Shown: positions 1-4,702 of the stretch, in pieces
How the letters are laid out: each line of letters opens with the position of its first letter
How positions within the stretch are numbered: the first letter of the stretch is position 1
Source of the DNA: Spirochaetaceae bacterium
GTDB taxonomy: Bacteria > Spirochaetota > Spirochaetia > Treponematales > Breznakiellaceae
Reading direction: 5' to 3'
Length of the DNA: 5,593 nucleotides
Assembly: GCA_031284295.1 (NCBI GenBank)
Contig: JAITAE010000053.1
Location: forward strand, 1-5,593
Program-made: the position numbers and the translations under genes
Notes under the pieces: model-generated
Told to the model about the DNA's origin: nothing
The model's database searches: none
What the model saw: the letters and a program-made list of their open reading frames with translations, nothing else

Positions 1-233
1 TCACCGAGCGCTCCCTCATCGTCGATGCCGGGCGTATCAATTATCAGTACAGGCCCCAGCGGCAACAGTTCCATCGCCTTCTGCACGGGGTCGGTCGTCG
101 TACCCTTCACATCGGAAACAACCGCAAGGTCCTGGCCGGTAACCGCGTTCACAAGGCTGGACTTGCCCGCGTTCCTCCTGCCAAAAAACCCTATATGTAC
201 ACGCTCCCCCGAAGGGGTCTCATTCATACTCAT
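1..233 (-). CDS. hydF: [FeFe]-hydrogenase H-cluster maturation GTPase HydF (N-terminal 77 codons, runs off window)
   Basis: HydF is the cytoplasmic GTPase/scaffold that, with the radical-SAM enzymes HydE and HydG, assembles and delivers the 2Fe subcluster of [FeFe] hydrogenase. The visible residues are the start of its G domain: P-loop GRRNAGKSS (18-26), switch-I GTTTDP (44-49) and the G3 box DTPG (66-69) followed by IDDEG. The segments GQDLAVVSDVKGTTTDP and MELLPLGPV are typical of HydF rather than of Era or MnmE. The dimerisation and cluster-binding domains lie outside the window. I chose ATG at 233-231; a second in-frame ATG two codons later (227-225) is equally possible, and neither has a clear Shine-Dalgarno. 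The start lies only 15 nt from the 3' end of the tRNA-Ala gene on the same strand, so there is no room for a separate promoter or terminator in between. It implies a fermentative, hydrogen-metabolising anaerobe. The identity is quite secure. Confidence 0.93.
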   Translation of the reverse strand, partial: MSMNETPSGERVHIGFFGRRNAGKSSLVNAVTGQDLAVVSDVKGTTTDPVQKAMELLPLGPVLIIDTPGIDDEGALG

Positions 234-248
234 AAAAATACTGCTTTT

Positions 249-322
249 TGGAGGTGAGGGGAATTGAACCCCTGACCTTGTGAATGCCATTCACACGCTC
301 TAGCCAACTGAGCTACACCCCC
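249..322 (-). tRNA. tRNA-Ala (anticodon GGC)
   Basis: The minus strand folds as a complete cloverleaf of 74 nt. The acceptor arm is GGGGGTG paired with CACCTCC plus discriminator A, the D stem is GCTC/GAGC, the anticodon stem is TGTGA/TCACA with loop ATGGCAT, and the T arm is AGGGG-TTCAATT-CCCCT. The anticodon GGC reads GCC/GCU alanine codons. The acceptor stem carries the G3-U70 wobble pair that is the established identity element for alanyl-tRNA synthetase. CCA is not encoded: after the discriminator comes AAAA, so the 3' end must be made by nucleotidyltransferase. The gene has its own promoter just upstream and reads directly towards hydF. Confidence 0.97.
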
Positions 323-329
323 GATACGG

Positions 330-345
330 TAGTCTGTTAAGACTA
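330..345. repeat. inverted repeat overlapping the tRNA promoter -10
   Basis: TAGTCT (330-335) and AGACTA (340-345) are perfect 6-bp arms around a 4-nt centre. The right arm coincides with the minus-strand -10 box and the transcription start falls inside the palindrome. A repressor site here would control both tRNA-Ala and hydF. No regulator can be named and 6-bp arms could arise by chance. Confidence 0.35.
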
Positions 346-368
346 GCTGCGCGTTGCAAAAATGTCAA
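340..368 (-). promoter_or_regulatory. sigma-70 promoter for tRNA-Ala/hydF
   Basis: On the minus strand a perfect -35 TTGACA (368-363) is separated by exactly 17 bp from a -10 TAGTCT (345-340). Transcription would begin near 333, leaving a leader of about 10 nt before the tRNA. AT-rich DNA between about 384 and 415 could act as an UP element. The -10 is part of an inverted repeat (TAGTCT-gtta-AGACTA, 330-345), which may be an operator or chance. Confidence 0.75.
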
Positions 369-394
369 GGGGCCAGGCGGCCCACGGCAATTTT

Positions 395-459
395 ACATTT
401 AGAAAAATGTGCTAAAATACGGCATTAAAGTAGCACCGATTACGTCAACTATGTTGACG
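395..459. repeat. two small palindromes upstream of the tRNA promoter
   Basis: ACATTT-agaa-AAATGT (395-410) and CGTCAAC-tat-GTTGACG (443-459) are both perfect dyads, in the 420-490 stretch that has no open frame of note. The 7-bp-arm dyad has the shape of a dimeric repressor operator, but it lies about 110 bp upstream of the tRNA start and has no obvious client gene. They are recorded as structure only. Confidence 0.35.
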
Positions 460-502
460 AATGCGCACTCGCATAAATCAGTGCTTTCCTAGTATCCCGA
501 CA

Positions 503-721
503 TCATTCAAACTGTGAGTAAAGTCGTTTGAGTTTAATACGGGCATCAGCGGTGGTAAACCGCGGTTGATTTTACAGGCATCTTTATTGTGTCTACGGTT
601 CCATGCCGCCGCCTTTTTTCTCATTTGTTCTATAAACTGGGAATCCGTTCAGATAATACATGGTGTTCATCACATTAAGCTCTATTTCGGCCATATTAAG
701 CCAACTCCCATGCTTTGGATG
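503..721 (-). pseudogene. IS630-family transposase, C-terminal remnant with frameshifts
   Basis: Three minus-strand frames must be joined to read the family's conserved C-terminus. The first block is HPKHGSWLNMAEIELNVMN (721 downward), which contains the catalytic glutamate region (W-L-N-x-x-E) of the DDE triad. A frame change then gives SERIPS, another gives IEQMRKKAAAWNRRHNKD followed by ACKIN, and after a further 1-nt loss FTTADARIKLKRLYSQFE ends at TGA (505-503). In functional relatives the two last blocks are continuous (INWRFTT), so the INxR junction here has lost one base. Everything N-terminal to PKHGSW, including both catalytic aspartates, is absent. It is a dead gene; family assignment is confident because these C-terminal motifs are very characteristic. 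Confidence 0.87.
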
Positions 722-773
722 TAATAACGCCGCCCTGCGCGGCGCCGGGTGACGGCGTCATGCGGCGTTATTA
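722..773. repeat. 52-bp palindromic element inside the IS remnant
   Basis: TAATAACGCCGC (722-733) and GCGGCGTTATTA (762-773) are perfect 12-bp arms around a 28-nt GC-rich centre that contains the smaller palindrome GGCGCC. The element begins exactly where transposase similarity stops, at the PKHGSW codons, and also has TA at each outer edge. It may be a small MITE/REP-like insertion that came with the deletion of the transposase, or the scar of that deletion. Confidence 0.6.
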
Positions 774-857
774 TAGCGGATAGACCGGTCGCCGCGTTGC
801 GGCGATGCACCCAAATTCCAAAACTAAATCCACAAGTTTAATAGTGTCGGGATACTA

Positions 858-1018
858 TATTCCTGCCTCGTATTGTTTTTGTCCGCCGCGCCGGCTTATC
901 GCCGGCAGCCTTTACAAGCCTGCCGGTATCGAGCCTCGTAAACCGGGAATTCGTTTAAACCGGGTAACGCACAGGCATCAGTCACCATTTTAGGATGTTC
1001 ATTATTTAAGGAAGGGGA
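858..1018. other. gene-less spacer with competing hairpins
   Basis: No coding frame here has a ribosome binding site or family resemblance. The 805-993 open frame begins inside the IS remnant and is not convincing. The only structure is at 890-926, where GCCGGC (901-906) can pair with GCCGGC at 890-895, or the overlapping CCGGCAG (902-908) can pair with CTGCCGG (920-926); the two hairpins exclude each other. No T-run follows either, so neither is a clear terminator. Confidence 0.4.
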
Positions 1019-1089
1019 GCGGCTTGCTTACCGCAAACTCCAGCCGGTGTTGACTGGGCCCATGATTTGGGGGGTACTGGAAGACCCGC
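1019..1089 (+). repeat. dispersed repeat, copy A (inverted partner at 4632-4702)
   Basis: This 71-bp stretch matches the reverse complement of 4632-4702 without gaps, 62 of 71 positions by hand alignment. Six of the nine differences are clustered at 1060-1066. Shared blocks include CCGCAAACTCC, GCCGGTGTTGA and GGGGGGTACTGGAAGACCCGC. Both copies can form a short hairpin at the start (GCGG...CCGC) and a CCCGC...GCGGG hairpin at the end whose loop sequence differs between copies. Read in one frame both copies encode a similar peptide ending in WGVLEDP, but neither has a convincing start or ribosome site. I do not recognise the family. Confidence 0.8.
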
Positions 1090-1108
1090 GCGGCGCGGGG
1101 CGGGGAGC

Positions 1109-1137
1109 TTGACTATGCTGTGCTTGATGTGTTTAAC
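1109..1137 (+). promoter_or_regulatory. possible promoter for the ABC operon
   Basis: TTGACT (1109-1114), a 17-bp spacer and TTTAAC (1132-1137) give 5/6 and 4/6 matches to the sigma-70 consensus. It is the best plus-strand candidate upstream of the ABC genes and would give a leader of about 190 nt containing the stem-loops at 1178-1278. It begins 20 bp after dispersed-repeat copy A. Confidence 0.4.
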
Positions 1138-1177
1138 TCAGGGCAGGCCGCTTAATTGTGTCCACCCTTGATGAAAG

Positions 1178-1278
1178 CGGGGGCGTTACGGGGGCTGATT
1201 AACAGGCCCAGGCTGCCCCCGTTGAGGGGGTAGGGCGCAACCGTGTGCGCCCGCAGGGGCCGGCAACTTACGTTGCCG
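1178..1278 (+). promoter_or_regulatory. hairpin-rich leader of the ABC operon
   Basis: Three successive stem-loops can be drawn. CGGGGGC (1189-1195) pairs with GCCCCCG (1215-1221). GGGCGCA (1233-1239) pairs with TGCGCCC (1246-1252). CGGCAAC (1261-1267) pairs with GTTGCCG (1272-1278). The C-run of the first stem has two other perfect partners, a second CGGGGGC at 1178-1184 and GGGGG at 1226-1230, so alternative folds are possible. No known riboswitch signature is recognised and there is no terminator T-run, so a regulatory role is only an inference from position. Confidence 0.35.
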
Positions 1279-1333
1279 CGGCTTCCTCCTCCTAAATTAG
1301 TTGACAATTGGGCGAATACCCGGTCTCCGACGG

Positions 1334-2179
1334 ATGATTTTATACAAAAGTGTTACAAAAATGTACGGCGCCATCACTGCGGTGTCGGACTTTTCGCTTG
1401 AAATAGCGCGGGGCGAGTTCTTCGGCTTTTTGGGGCCGAATGGCGCGGGCAAGACGACGCTGCTACGCATGACAAGTGCGCTTACGGCCCCCAGCGCGGG
1501 TTTTATCAGCATAGACGACCAGCGTGTCGATAGAAATCTGACGGATTCAAAACGGCGGCTGGGAGTTGTGCCGCAGTACTCAAACCTGGAAAACGAACTT
1601 TCCGCACTGCAAAACCTTGAATACCACGGTAGACTCTACGGGCTCGATATGGGGAAGCGGCGGCGGCGTTCTGAAGAATTGCTTGAGTTTGCCGGTCTTT
1701 CAGACAGAAAGAACGACAAGGCCAAGACATTTTCCGGCGGGATGCGGCGCAAGCTGATGATCGTGAAGGCGCTGATGCACGAGCCTGATATTCTGCTGCT
1801 GGACGAGCCGAGCGCCGCCCTGGATGCCCCCTGGCGGCGGCGTATCTGGGATTTGCTGCGGGAACTTCACAGGCAGGGCCTTACGATACTGCTTACGACA
1901 CATTACCTGGAGGAGGCGCAGGCGCTCTGTTCCCGGCTCGGTATGATAGACTGCGGTACGCTGAGACGAACGGGAACGCCGGCTGAAATCATCGGCGAGG
2001 CGGGAAATTTCGTGTTGGAGTATTTTGAGAACGGCGAAACGACGCAGCGTTTCTTTGACAGCCGCGCCGGGGCGGTGGCCGGCGCGGCACGGCTTGAAAG
2101 CGAATTCAGGGTGAGGGAAGCTAATCTGGAGGACGCGTTCATAAAGTTGACCCAAAATAGGCTAAGGGATCAGGGCTAA
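1334..2179 (+). CDS. ABC transporter ATP-binding protein (NodI/DrrA-like exporter type)
   Basis: This cytoplasmic ATPase would power the membrane partner encoded next. From ATG at 1334 it has 281 residues with all ABC elements in order: Walker A GPNGAGKTT (34-42), Q-loop Gln81, signature FSGGMRRK (133-140), Walker B ILLLDEP (153-159), D-loop SAALD (160-164) and the switch histidine in TTHYLEEA (His190). The C-terminal ANLEDAFIKLTQ segment is typical of ABC-2 exporter ATPases. The start is a choice: an in-frame TTG at 1301 would add 11 residues, but the family normally begins with a strand like MILYKSVTKMYG, and neither start has a good ribosome site. The D-loop is SAALD rather than the more usual T-x-GLD, a conservative change. 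The stop is 4 nt before the permease start, so the two genes form an operon. The substrate (drug, lipid or polysaccharide) cannot be told. Confidence 0.93.
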   Translation: MILYKSVTKMYGAITAVSDFSLEIARGEFFGFLGPNGAGKTTLLRMTSALTAPSAGFISIDDQRVDRNLTDSKRRLGVVPQYSNLENELSALQNLEYHGRLYGLDMGKRRRRSEELLEFAGLSDRKNDKAKTFSGGMRRKLMIVKALMHEPDILLLDEPSAALDAPWRRRIWDLLRELHRQGLTILLTTHYLEEAQALCSRLGMIDCGTLRRTGTPAEIIGEAGNFVLEYFENGETTQRFFDSRAGAVAGAARLESEFRVREANLEDAFIKLTQNRLRDQG

Positions 2180-2183
2180 GGCA

Positions 2184-2903
2184 TTGGCGCAGTTTGTATC
2201 GATACTCTGGAAGGAGTGGGTACTGTTCAAAAGTAAAATAGTTGATATAACCTTGAGCGCGTTGACAGGGCCGCTGCTGTACCTTGTCGCGTTCGGCTGG
2301 GGGCTGGGCGGCGCGTTTATCGTTGACGGCGTTCCGTACATAGCCTTTGTGATGCCGGGCATAATCGCGATGAACGGCATGACGCAGGGCTTCAGCGTGA
2401 TAGCCAACGACATCAACATGGCCCGGATATATCAAAAGACCTTTGAAACGGTGATGATAAGTCCCATCAGTATGCCGGTTTTTACGTTGGCCCGCATAAG
2501 CGCAAACGTGCTGCGCTGCCTGTACAGCGCGGTGTTGATCATGGCCGCTTCGTTCCTGTTCCGCGCCCGCCTGCACATTGACTTGTACTTTATCCTGCTG
2601 CTTACGCTGAACTGCGCCGTGTTCTCGACGATGGGCTTTATAGCCGGACTGCTGATAGATTCACACGCGGACATGGCAAAGACCTCGAATTTTATAATAA
2701 CCCCGATGTCCTTTCTCTGCGGCACATTTTTCCCGTTGGACCGTTTTCCGGTGATTCTGCGGAAGCTGATAGAACTCTTACCCCTCACCCAGGCGGTGAG
2801 GGGTATGCGCTCAGGCGGCGGCCCGCTTCCCCCGCTGGCGCTGCTTGCCTGGCTCGCGCTGCTCCTGCCCGTTGCGGTGCTGCTCTGCAAACGGGCGGAA
2901 TGA
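2184..2903 (+). CDS. ABC-2 family transporter permease
   Basis: This integral inner-membrane protein of 239 residues is the partner of the ATPase just upstream. About six hydrophobic segments are visible: roughly 20-42, 52-72, 98-126, 131-157, 168-185 and 212-234. The N-terminal KEWVLFKSK amphipathic stretch, the EtVMISPIS loop (89-96), the SFLCGTFFPLDRFP motif (176-189) and LPLTQAVRGMR (199-209) are the standard landmarks of ABC2_membrane (PF01061) exporters such as NodJ and DrrB. The start is TTG at 2184, with CAGGG (2171-2175) 8 nt upstream as ribosome site, overlapping the end of the ATPase gene; no ATG is available before residue 57. Length is slightly below the 250-260 residues usual for the family. 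A perfect 11-bp hairpin lies within codons for LLPLTQAVRGM. It ends 10 bp from the convergent methyltransferase gene. Confidence 0.9.
   Translation: MAQFVSILWKEWVLFKSKIVDITLSALTGPLLYLVAFGWGLGGAFIVDGVPYIAFVMPGIIAMNGMTQGFSVIANDINMARIYQKTFETVMISPISMPVFTLARISANVLRCLYSAVLIMAASFLFRARLHIDLYFILLLTLNCAVFSTMGFIAGLLIDSHADMAKTSNFIITPMSFLCGTFFPLDRFPVILRKLIELLPLTQAVRGMRSGGGPLPPLALLAWLALLLPVAVLLCKRAE
2779..2805 (+). repeat. perfect 11-bp stem-loop inside the permease gene
   Basis: TACCCCTCACC (2779-2789) and GGTGAGGGGTA (2795-2805) pair perfectly around the loop CAGGC. The stem spans the conserved LPLTQAVRGM codons near the 3' end of the permease. There is no T-run after it, so a classical terminator is unlikely. 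It could slow ribosomes or protect mRNA from 3' decay. Confidence 0.5.
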
Positions 2904-2913
2904 GGGCGCTGTC

Positions 2914-3678
2914 CTACTTGTAGAAACGCGCGATATACATGGGCCCCAGGCCTGAGTCCGCGTCAGGCAGTATGATCCTGCCGTACTCCGTACACGCGCC
3001 CTCGCAAAAATCCGGCATATCAAGCCTTGCCCTGCCGCCGTACTTCGCCGCCAGACGCGCCGCGACGCCGTCGTTTTCGTCAAAAGAAAGCGCACAGGTT
3101 GAGTAGACAAGGCAGCCGCCATCCTTCAACAGCAGGAATGCCGCCGACAGCAGCGCCCACTGTCTTTTCGCAAGAAAGCGGGGGCGGGCGGGGGTCCACC
3201 TTGCTAAATATGTTTGATTTGAAAGTACGTGACGCTCGCTGGAACAGGGCGCATCCAGCAGAACGCCGTCAAAACGTCCATGTTCGCTTTTTTTTGCCGC
3301 AAGGGCGGCGGCGTCAAAGCCGGACACGCTGACCCTGCCCCTGGTTTCGGCGTCAAGATGACCGTCAAGCACATCAATAAGGCGTCTGCGCCGCCCCGCC
3401 GAGGTGTCGTTCGCAAGAATTTTTACTGACGGGGCGCTCTCCGACGCAAGAACGAGCGTTTTTCCGCCCGGCGCGGCGCAAGCGTCCAGCAGGGCGCCCC
3501 GCGGCGGCGGACGCAGAGAACGAGCCGCCAGCACGGAAGCATAGTCCATCAGGTAGGGGCGCGTAAGCCCCTTTGTATACGGCCGCCGTTCCGCCGGTTT
3601 CAGTAGCGCCGCTCTGAGCCCGTCCCAACGGCCGCCATACAAGGCGCGGTAGTAAATGTCAAATTCTTTTTCAGCCAC
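2914..3678 (-). CDS. RsmB/NOP-family RNA cytosine-C5 methyltransferase
   Basis: This cytoplasmic SAM-dependent enzyme should methylate carbon 5 of cytosine in rRNA or tRNA. The 254 residues form a single Rossmann catalytic domain. Motif I is DACAAPGGKT (65-74) for SAM binding, and an acidic position follows in ILANDTSAGR (87-96). Motif IV is LDAPCSSE (141-148) with Cys145. Motif VI is VYSTCALS (191-198) with Cys195, which by family knowledge is the attacking nucleophile while the motif IV cysteine releases product. The C-terminus GPMYIARFYK is also typical. It lacks the N-terminal NusB-like domain of RsmB and a PUA domain, so it is a short form comparable in architecture to NSUN4. The exact target is unknown, so I give no symbol. 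The start is GTG at 3678-3676, because an in-frame TGA lies a short way upstream and no internal ATG precedes motif I; the ribosome site is weak. It converges with the permease. Confidence 0.92.
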   Translation of the reverse strand: MAEKEFDIYYRALYGGRWDGLRAALLKPAERRPYTKGLTRPYLMDYASVLAARSLRPPPRGALLDACAAPGGKTLVLASESAPSVKILANDTSAGRRRRLIDVLDGHLDAETRGRVSVSGFDAAALAAKKSEHGRFDGVLLDAPCSSERHVLSNQTYLARWTPARPRFLAKRQWALLSAAFLLLKDGGCLVYSTCALSFDENDGVAARLAAKYGGRARLDMPDFCEGACTEYGRIILPDADSGLGPMYIARFYK

Positions 3679-3731
3679 AGCTAACAGCCCGTTGCATTTG
3701 CAGGTTCATTCGCAGTGGGGTCTGCGCACAG

Positions 3732-3760
3732 ATTACAAAATTGATGAACTTCCATACAGA
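3732..3760 (-). promoter_or_regulatory. weak candidate promoter for the methyltransferase
   Basis: Reading the minus strand, TGTAAT (3737-3732) matches the -10 consensus at 5 of 6 positions, with a poor TTCTGT (-35) 18 bp upstream. It would give a leader of about 45 nt before the GTG start. The weak -35 makes this tentative; read-through from the PUR gene is the alternative. Confidence 0.3.
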
Positions 3761-3762
3761 AT

Positions 3763-3796
3763 GAGCCTCTGGAGGAGGCTCTTGCGCAAAGCGCAA
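3763..3796. repeat. two adjoining perfect stem-loops
   Basis: GAGCCTC-tggag-GAGGCTC (3763-3781) is followed at once by TTGCGC-aaa-GCGCAA (3782-3796). They sit upstream of the methyltransferase and downstream of the PUR gene on the minus strand. There is no T-run on either side, so an intrinsic terminator is not supported. They could be a processing or pausing element. Confidence 0.5.
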
Positions 3797-3886
3797 CAAA
3801 CTGCCGGCAGCCGGACGCGCCGTTTGGCAGAGCCGTGTAAGACGCCCGCCGCGTGGGGCCGCAAAATATGGTTCAGGCGCGGCAGC

Positions 3887-3964
3887 TGCCCGTCTGCGCG
3901 GCTCCCGGCCTGCCCGTCTGCGCGGCTCCCGGCCTGGCTCCCCGTCTGCTCGTCTGCCGGCCTG
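3887..3964. repeat. 24-bp tandem duplication with degenerate third unit
   Basis: Positions 3887-3910 are repeated exactly at 3911-3934; each unit contains CCGTCTGCGCGGCTCCC. From 3935 onwards a broken third copy continues (CCCGTCTG, CGTCTGCCGGCC). The array fills the gap between the PUR gene and the methyltransferase. The 203-codon plus-strand frame that covers it is antisense to both neighbours and is not a gene. Confidence 0.7.
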
Positions 3965-3978
3965 GCGGTTTACGAGGA

Positions 3979-3990
3979 GGCCTTAAGGCC
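3979..3990. repeat. 12-bp perfect palindrome next to the PUR gene stop
   Basis: GGCCTTAAGGCC begins one base after the minus-strand TAA (3994-3992). It has no loop and no T-run, so it is an odd terminator candidate. It is the only symmetry directly at the end of the PUR gene. Confidence 0.35.
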
Positions 3991-3991
3991 A

Positions 3992-4438
3992 TTACCCGTC
4001 AAATCTCTTTTTCCTTGCAAGTTTAACCGCTTTGACCGTCCTAGCCGGGGCAAGCGTTTCCGGCGTCTTGCCGGTTTTAAATGTCCCGCCGCTTTTGCCC
4101 TTGCCGTCCTTGTGGACAAATTTCTTTGCGCCTGCCCGCCCTGCCGGCGCATTGCCGAATGTGGGCGCTTTGCCGAACGGTTTTTTGGGATCGGCGCGGC
4201 GTTTTTCACGCATGGCTTTCTCCAACACCCGCAGCGATTCATCGAAACCACGCAAAAATTCCTGTAAGTCATCCTCAAACAATATTACGGACTGACGTTC
4301 GAAACCGCCTTCGTCCCTGTTCTTGCTCTCCACAATGTTAAGGTAAAGATCGCCCTTGCGATTCTCTTTTACATTGAAGAAATAACTCCGGTTTTGCAGC
4401 AACACCTTTTTTGAAAATAACTCTCCACGAATACCCAT
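3992..4438 (-). CDS. PUR-domain (DUF3276-type) nucleic-acid-binding protein with basic C-terminal tail
   Basis: The first 75 or so of 148 residues form one PUR repeat: MGIRGELFSKK, then SYFFNVKENRKGDLYLNIVES (18-38), then GGFERQSVILFEDD (44-57) and the helix LQEFLRGFDESLRVLEKAM (58-76). This matches bacterial PUR-alpha-like proteins, of which Borrelia BpuR, a DNA/RNA-binding regulator, is the best-known spirochaete example. Residues 79-148 are low-complexity and strongly basic, 21 Lys/Arg against 4 Asp/Glu, rich in Gly, Ala and Pro, and look disordered; the tail probably adds non-specific nucleic-acid affinity. The start is well supported: GGAG (4448-4445) lies 6 nt upstream of ATG 4438. Cellular targets cannot be read from sequence. 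It lies on the same strand as the methyltransferase, 313 bp away across repeats, so co-transcription is uncertain. Confidence 0.88.
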   Translation of the reverse strand: MGIRGELFSKKVLLQNRSYFFNVKENRKGDLYLNIVESKNRDEGGFERQSVILFEDDLQEFLRGFDESLRVLEKAMREKRRADPKKPFGKAPTFGNAPAGRAGAKKFVHKDGKGKSGGTFKTGKTPETLAPARTVKAVKLARKKRFDG

Positions 4439-4458
4439 TATCTACTCCATCAAAATAT

Positions 4459-4487
4459 ACTGTACCATTTTGTATACGGCCCCGCAA
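4459..4487 (-). promoter_or_regulatory. candidate promoter for the PUR-domain gene
   Basis: On the minus strand TTGCGG (4487-4482), a 17-bp spacer and TACAGT (4464-4459) precede the gene. Transcription would start near 4452, giving a short leader that just contains the GGAG ribosome site. The hexamers match consensus only partly (about 4 of 6 each), and an alternative -10, TATATT, lies directly downstream. Confidence 0.35.
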
Positions 4488-4518
4488 GGCGGCTGGGAGT
4501 CTGCCTGTCGAGTCTGCC
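4482..4518. repeat. short repeat with inverted partner at 4908-4933
   Basis: The segment contains GGCGGCTG and, after a small internal duplication of an AGTCTGCC-like block, TGTCGAGTCTGCC. The reverse complement of 4908-4933 reads the same two blocks without the duplicated insert. They face each other about 400 bp apart and bracket copy B of the longer dispersed repeat and the promoter at 4749. Confidence 0.55.
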
Positions 4519-4557
4519 TGGGAAGAGGCGGCGCTAGGGCAACACTGTTCATTAAAA

Positions 4558-4614
4558 AGGGGGGCGCTATTTCCATACCGTTCGGCACAAGGGGCCTTCC
4601 TGTCGCGCCCCCCT
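4558..4614. repeat. 10-bp-arm inverted repeat with 37-nt loop
   Basis: AGGGGGGCGC (4558-4567) and GCGCCCCCCT (4605-4614) are perfect complements. The loop has no recognised feature. It directly adjoins dispersed-repeat copy B and adds to the unusually structured 4480-4760 stretch. No gene on either strand here looks real. Confidence 0.5.
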
Positions 4615-4631
4615 ACTTCCAGCCCCGCTAT

Positions 4632-4702
4632 GCGGGTCTTCCAGTACCCCCCAATCCGGCAGCCCAATCAACACCGGCAGGAGTTTGCGGCAAGCAAGCC
4701 GC
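4632..4702 (-). repeat. dispersed repeat, copy B (inverted partner at 1019-1089)
   Basis: This is the reverse-complement copy of 1019-1089 (62 of 71 identical). Its first hairpin (GCGGC-TTGCTT-GCCGC) is one pair longer than in copy A. The second keeps the CCCGC/GCGGG stem with a different loop (ata). Two minus-strand open frames (4767-4567 and 4667-4338) run through it, but one overlaps the PUR gene and neither has a ribosome site. Confidence 0.8.

Larger units (their letters stand above)
490..857 (-). mobile_element. decayed, internally deleted IS630-family insertion sequence
   Basis: The ends are a perfect 13-bp inverted repeat: TAGTATCCCGACA at 490-502 and its reverse complement at 845-857. 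After a 2-nt mismatch the similarity resumes for ATT, giving about 18 bp. Each end starts with TA, which fits the TA target duplication that is the hallmark of IS630/Tc1-mariner elements. Inside, on the minus strand, lies the C-terminal part of an IS630 transposase (503-721) with several frameshifts. An intact member is roughly 1.0-1.2 kb, whereas this element is about 370 bp, so most of the transposase is gone. The right flank keeps a short AT-rich 5' end (about 813-844). In place of the missing middle are a 52-bp palindrome (722-773) and another GC-rich hairpin (787-803). It cannot move on its own but, with intact ends, could be mobilised in trans like a MITE. Confidence 0.85.

Noticed and set aside
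805..993. 62-codon plus-strand open frame as a small gene
   Set aside because: It starts inside the IS630 remnant, has no ribosome site and crosses competing hairpins; no family resemblance.
1190..1221. Signal-recognition-particle RNA or RNase P RNA fragment
   Set aside because: A loose likeness to the SRP GCTG...CAGG region was considered, but the conserved GGAAGGAAGCAG-type loop is missing and no RNase P core motif is present.
1301..1333. TTG at 1301 as ABC ATPase start, or TTGACA there as a -35 box
   Set aside because: No ribosome site precedes the TTG and the family begins at MILYKSVTK; no -10 box lies at the proper distance from the TTGACA.
2904..2913. Terminator between the convergent permease and methyltransferase genes
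   Set aside because: Only 10 bp separate the stops and no hairpin with a T-run is visible there on either strand.
3656..4267. 203-codon plus-strand open frame
   Set aside because: It runs antisense across the 24-bp duplication and most of the well-supported PUR gene; cysteine/arginine/proline-rich composition typical of a shadow frame.
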